From contig CM119264.1 in the NCBI GenBank assembly GCA_051294375.1, positions 19,475,590 through 19,539,589 of the forward strand: a DNA stretch of 64,000 nucleotides, written 5' to 3'. Of the stretch, positions 62,501 to 64,000 are shown piece after piece. The notes beneath the pieces were generated by a model. The model had not been told where the DNA came from. It ran no database searches and saw only the letters and a list, made by a program, of their open reading frames with translations. Source of the stretch: Paraspadella gotoi. Its lineage: Eukaryota > Chaetognatha. The position numbers and the translations under genes are program-made. Positions within the stretch are counted from its first letter, which is position 1. Each line of letters opens with the position of its first letter.

Positions 62501-63834
62501 AAAGAACGCTCGTGGGCAGGCGATGACGAGTACTAACGTCTCCGTTACTCCGCCCACGGGCGTGGAGCAGGTCGGGAGGCGGTGGTGACGGGAAGATGAA
62601 TTATTGTCTACTTATCCTTTTTTTGCCCTGATGATGCGCTGAATGAGTCATTAAATGATTGAACTTTAGTGCCTTGTGCCTTTGTGACTTTCACGAACAA
62701 ACTCTTCCAGACCCCGCCGGTGTTGACGAAAGCTTTGAAAAATCTCGTCGTCACTGAAGGACTAAAAGCGAAACTCGACGCGACGATTGTTGGGGTGCCG
62801 GAGCCGGAGTGCATTTGGTATCACGGAGGTAATAATAATAATTGTAATTATAATTATCGTGGACGGGTAAAGAAGTGTTACAGGCAATGGGCTTAAATAT
62901 GCATGGCTCCGATTCCCGAGTTGAAAATTATCGAATTTTACTTATTACGTTTTACCGGAAGCGAACTTCTCAACTAAAATTTTTACAAAACGTCTTGCCC
63001 TAGGAATTCCTGTGAAAGAGTCCAAAGACATCAAACTGCTTTTCGAGGGCGACGATTGCACTCTGTTGATCAAAGAATGTTATCTTGAAGATGCAGGGTC
63101 ATACACACTCAGAGCGGTCAATCCACTAGGTGTCGTGGAAGAAACTGCCACTCTCACAGTCGAACGTAGGATTTGAAGTTTTTTGTTTTATTTTTTTTTG
63201 TCTTTGTTTTTTATTTTTTTAATTTTCTGGGCTGTGGGGAAATTGGATTAAACAAAGGACCACTAATCTCTTAACTAAAGAGATGTCGCTTTCGCAGAGC
63301 TCTCTATTAAACAAATGATTTGGAGTCTTTTACCAAAAAAACAAAAATGAAAAAAAAAAAAAAAACTGGAGAAAACTTCAAAATTAGAAAGGGGCTATCA
63401 CTAAGAGAAAAAAATATATGTTGAAAACATACAATAATAATTAAATAAAGGAAATACAAATTTGAACTTTTAAAAATAAAAACTCACAAACTTTAAATAA
63501 ACAACAAACTGTAGACGAAGTCACAGAATAATAAATATATATTCATGTTTTCGCTTTAAAATGATAATACATGTGTAATTGTGTGTACATTGGGGCGAAT
63601 TACAACGCCACATTTGCTTATACGTATTGTCCTCCAGCGTTAAGCACGACGAGCGAACTCAGCGATTCCCAGATGTCGCTGTGTCCACCGCGATTTACGA
63701 CGCCATTGGACGACGACGTGGAGGCGGTAGCGGGATCGTCTCTCCGCCTCGACATCGTCGTCGAGGGCGATCCGCTGCCGGAAGTAAGGTGGTCAAAAGA
63801 TGGAGTCTTGCTCAAGAATGGCAACAACCTCAAG
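59521..63834 (+). CDS. Muscle-type multi-Ig protein, continuing exons with Ig domains 2 to 5 (partial at right edge)
   Basis: Exons: 59521-59674, 59905-60019, 61394-61530, 61894-61962, 62087-62226, 62421-62570, 62711-62828, 63004-63165 and 63638-63834. Phases agree and the frame is open at the last donor, so the protein continues past the window. The first exon is polar (SASSQKIIEKTQNQFAGQM). Ig2 has VTFEAEVSG, PTITWLKENRP and GRFMCKATNIGG. Ig3 has VISCRFAG, FEITWLKNN and DTGIYTCVLKNARG. Ig4 has LKAKLDATIVG, CIWYHGG and DAGSYTLRAVNPLG. Ig5 begins PPRFTTPL and has LRLDIVVEG and EVRWSKDG. Ig2 and Ig5 lack the strand B cysteine and Ig4 lacks both, a pattern common in intracellular titin-family domains. 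If joined to the upstream exons, the window encodes 739 residues. The donor at 62570 (CAG then GTCGGG) is weak and may lie slightly earlier. The opening ATG ATG could instead start a separate gene. Confidence 0.78.
60071..60617 (+). repeat. Interspersed element family C, copy 3 (5' truncated), intronic
   Basis: It begins within the ATGAAGTTTCGATGGAATCG part and ends GCAGATCCGACATTGTTTGC, TCAAACTTGTT. It lies in the intron between the two halves of Ig domain 2 (60020-61393), in the gene's sense orientation. Confidence 0.75.
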
Positions 63835-64000
63835 GTGAGAAGGAGAAAAAGTATGATTAGGAGGAGAAAACCGATGAAACCTCTTCCCTCTTCATGAAAC
63901 ACATTATGTCTTTGTCCTATGGTCCTATCCACCTTTTTTCGACACTTCGAATCTTACCATTGAAACATTTGACACTTGGTCTTTGACCTTTTACATCCCT
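63835..64000. other. Intron at the right edge
   Basis: It starts GTGAGAAGG after the Ig5 exon. No further exon within the window. Confidence 0.6.

Overview
The window reads as nuclear DNA of an invertebrate animal. Its real coding sequence is split into short exons (16 to about 280 bases) with GT/AG junctions. Those exons lie in AT-rich DNA full of long (TC)n/(GA)n tracts, CpG-containing trinucleotide runs and interspersed repeats. There are no operons, no ribosome-binding sites and no CRISPR arrays. The muscle-type Ig protein and the lachesin-like Ig exon fit a bilaterian, perhaps an ecdysozoan or arthropod, but I cannot name the species.

Layout. At the left edge (378-572, minus strand) is one exon of a lachesin/IgLON-like V-type Ig protein; the rest of that gene lies mostly outside the window. 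From about 0.6 to 49 kb I find no convincing complete gene, only four weak candidate exons (2178-2301, 31035-31195, 37431-37619 and 44859-45101). This stretch holds microsatellites and several repeat families: A, a tRNA-like element often found as a head-to-tail dimer; B, a tRNA-derived SINE; C, an element bounded by inverted repeats; D, a roughly 340-400 bp element with internal microsatellites; E and F, short repeats. It also has a 485-bp foldback at 7623-8107 and an E-box cluster near 44.6 kb. Between 30.0 and 35.4 kb, N-runs are flanked by near-duplicate sequence that differs mostly by small indels, which looks like an assembly artefact.

Two gene models are well supported. The first (49696-51529, plus strand, 5 exons, 278 residues) encodes a protein with three predicted membrane segments that I do not recognise. 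The second (57078 to beyond 63834, plus strand, up to 18 exons in the window, 739 residues if joined) encodes a muscle-type multi-Ig protein of the titin/palladin/zormin kind. It has an N-terminal Ig domain, a long Ser/Gln/Met-rich linker and then at least four more Ig domains, three of which lack one or both canonical cysteines. Joining its two halves in frame needs a 16-base microexon (59238-59253). The alternative is a stop codon with a nearby AATAAA after exon 8, which would give a 320-residue short form or mean two separate genes.

The genes do not form an obvious pathway. The most unusual items are the microexon/early-stop choice, an intron made almost entirely of a SINE-B copy, the dimeric tRNA-like element and the foldback.
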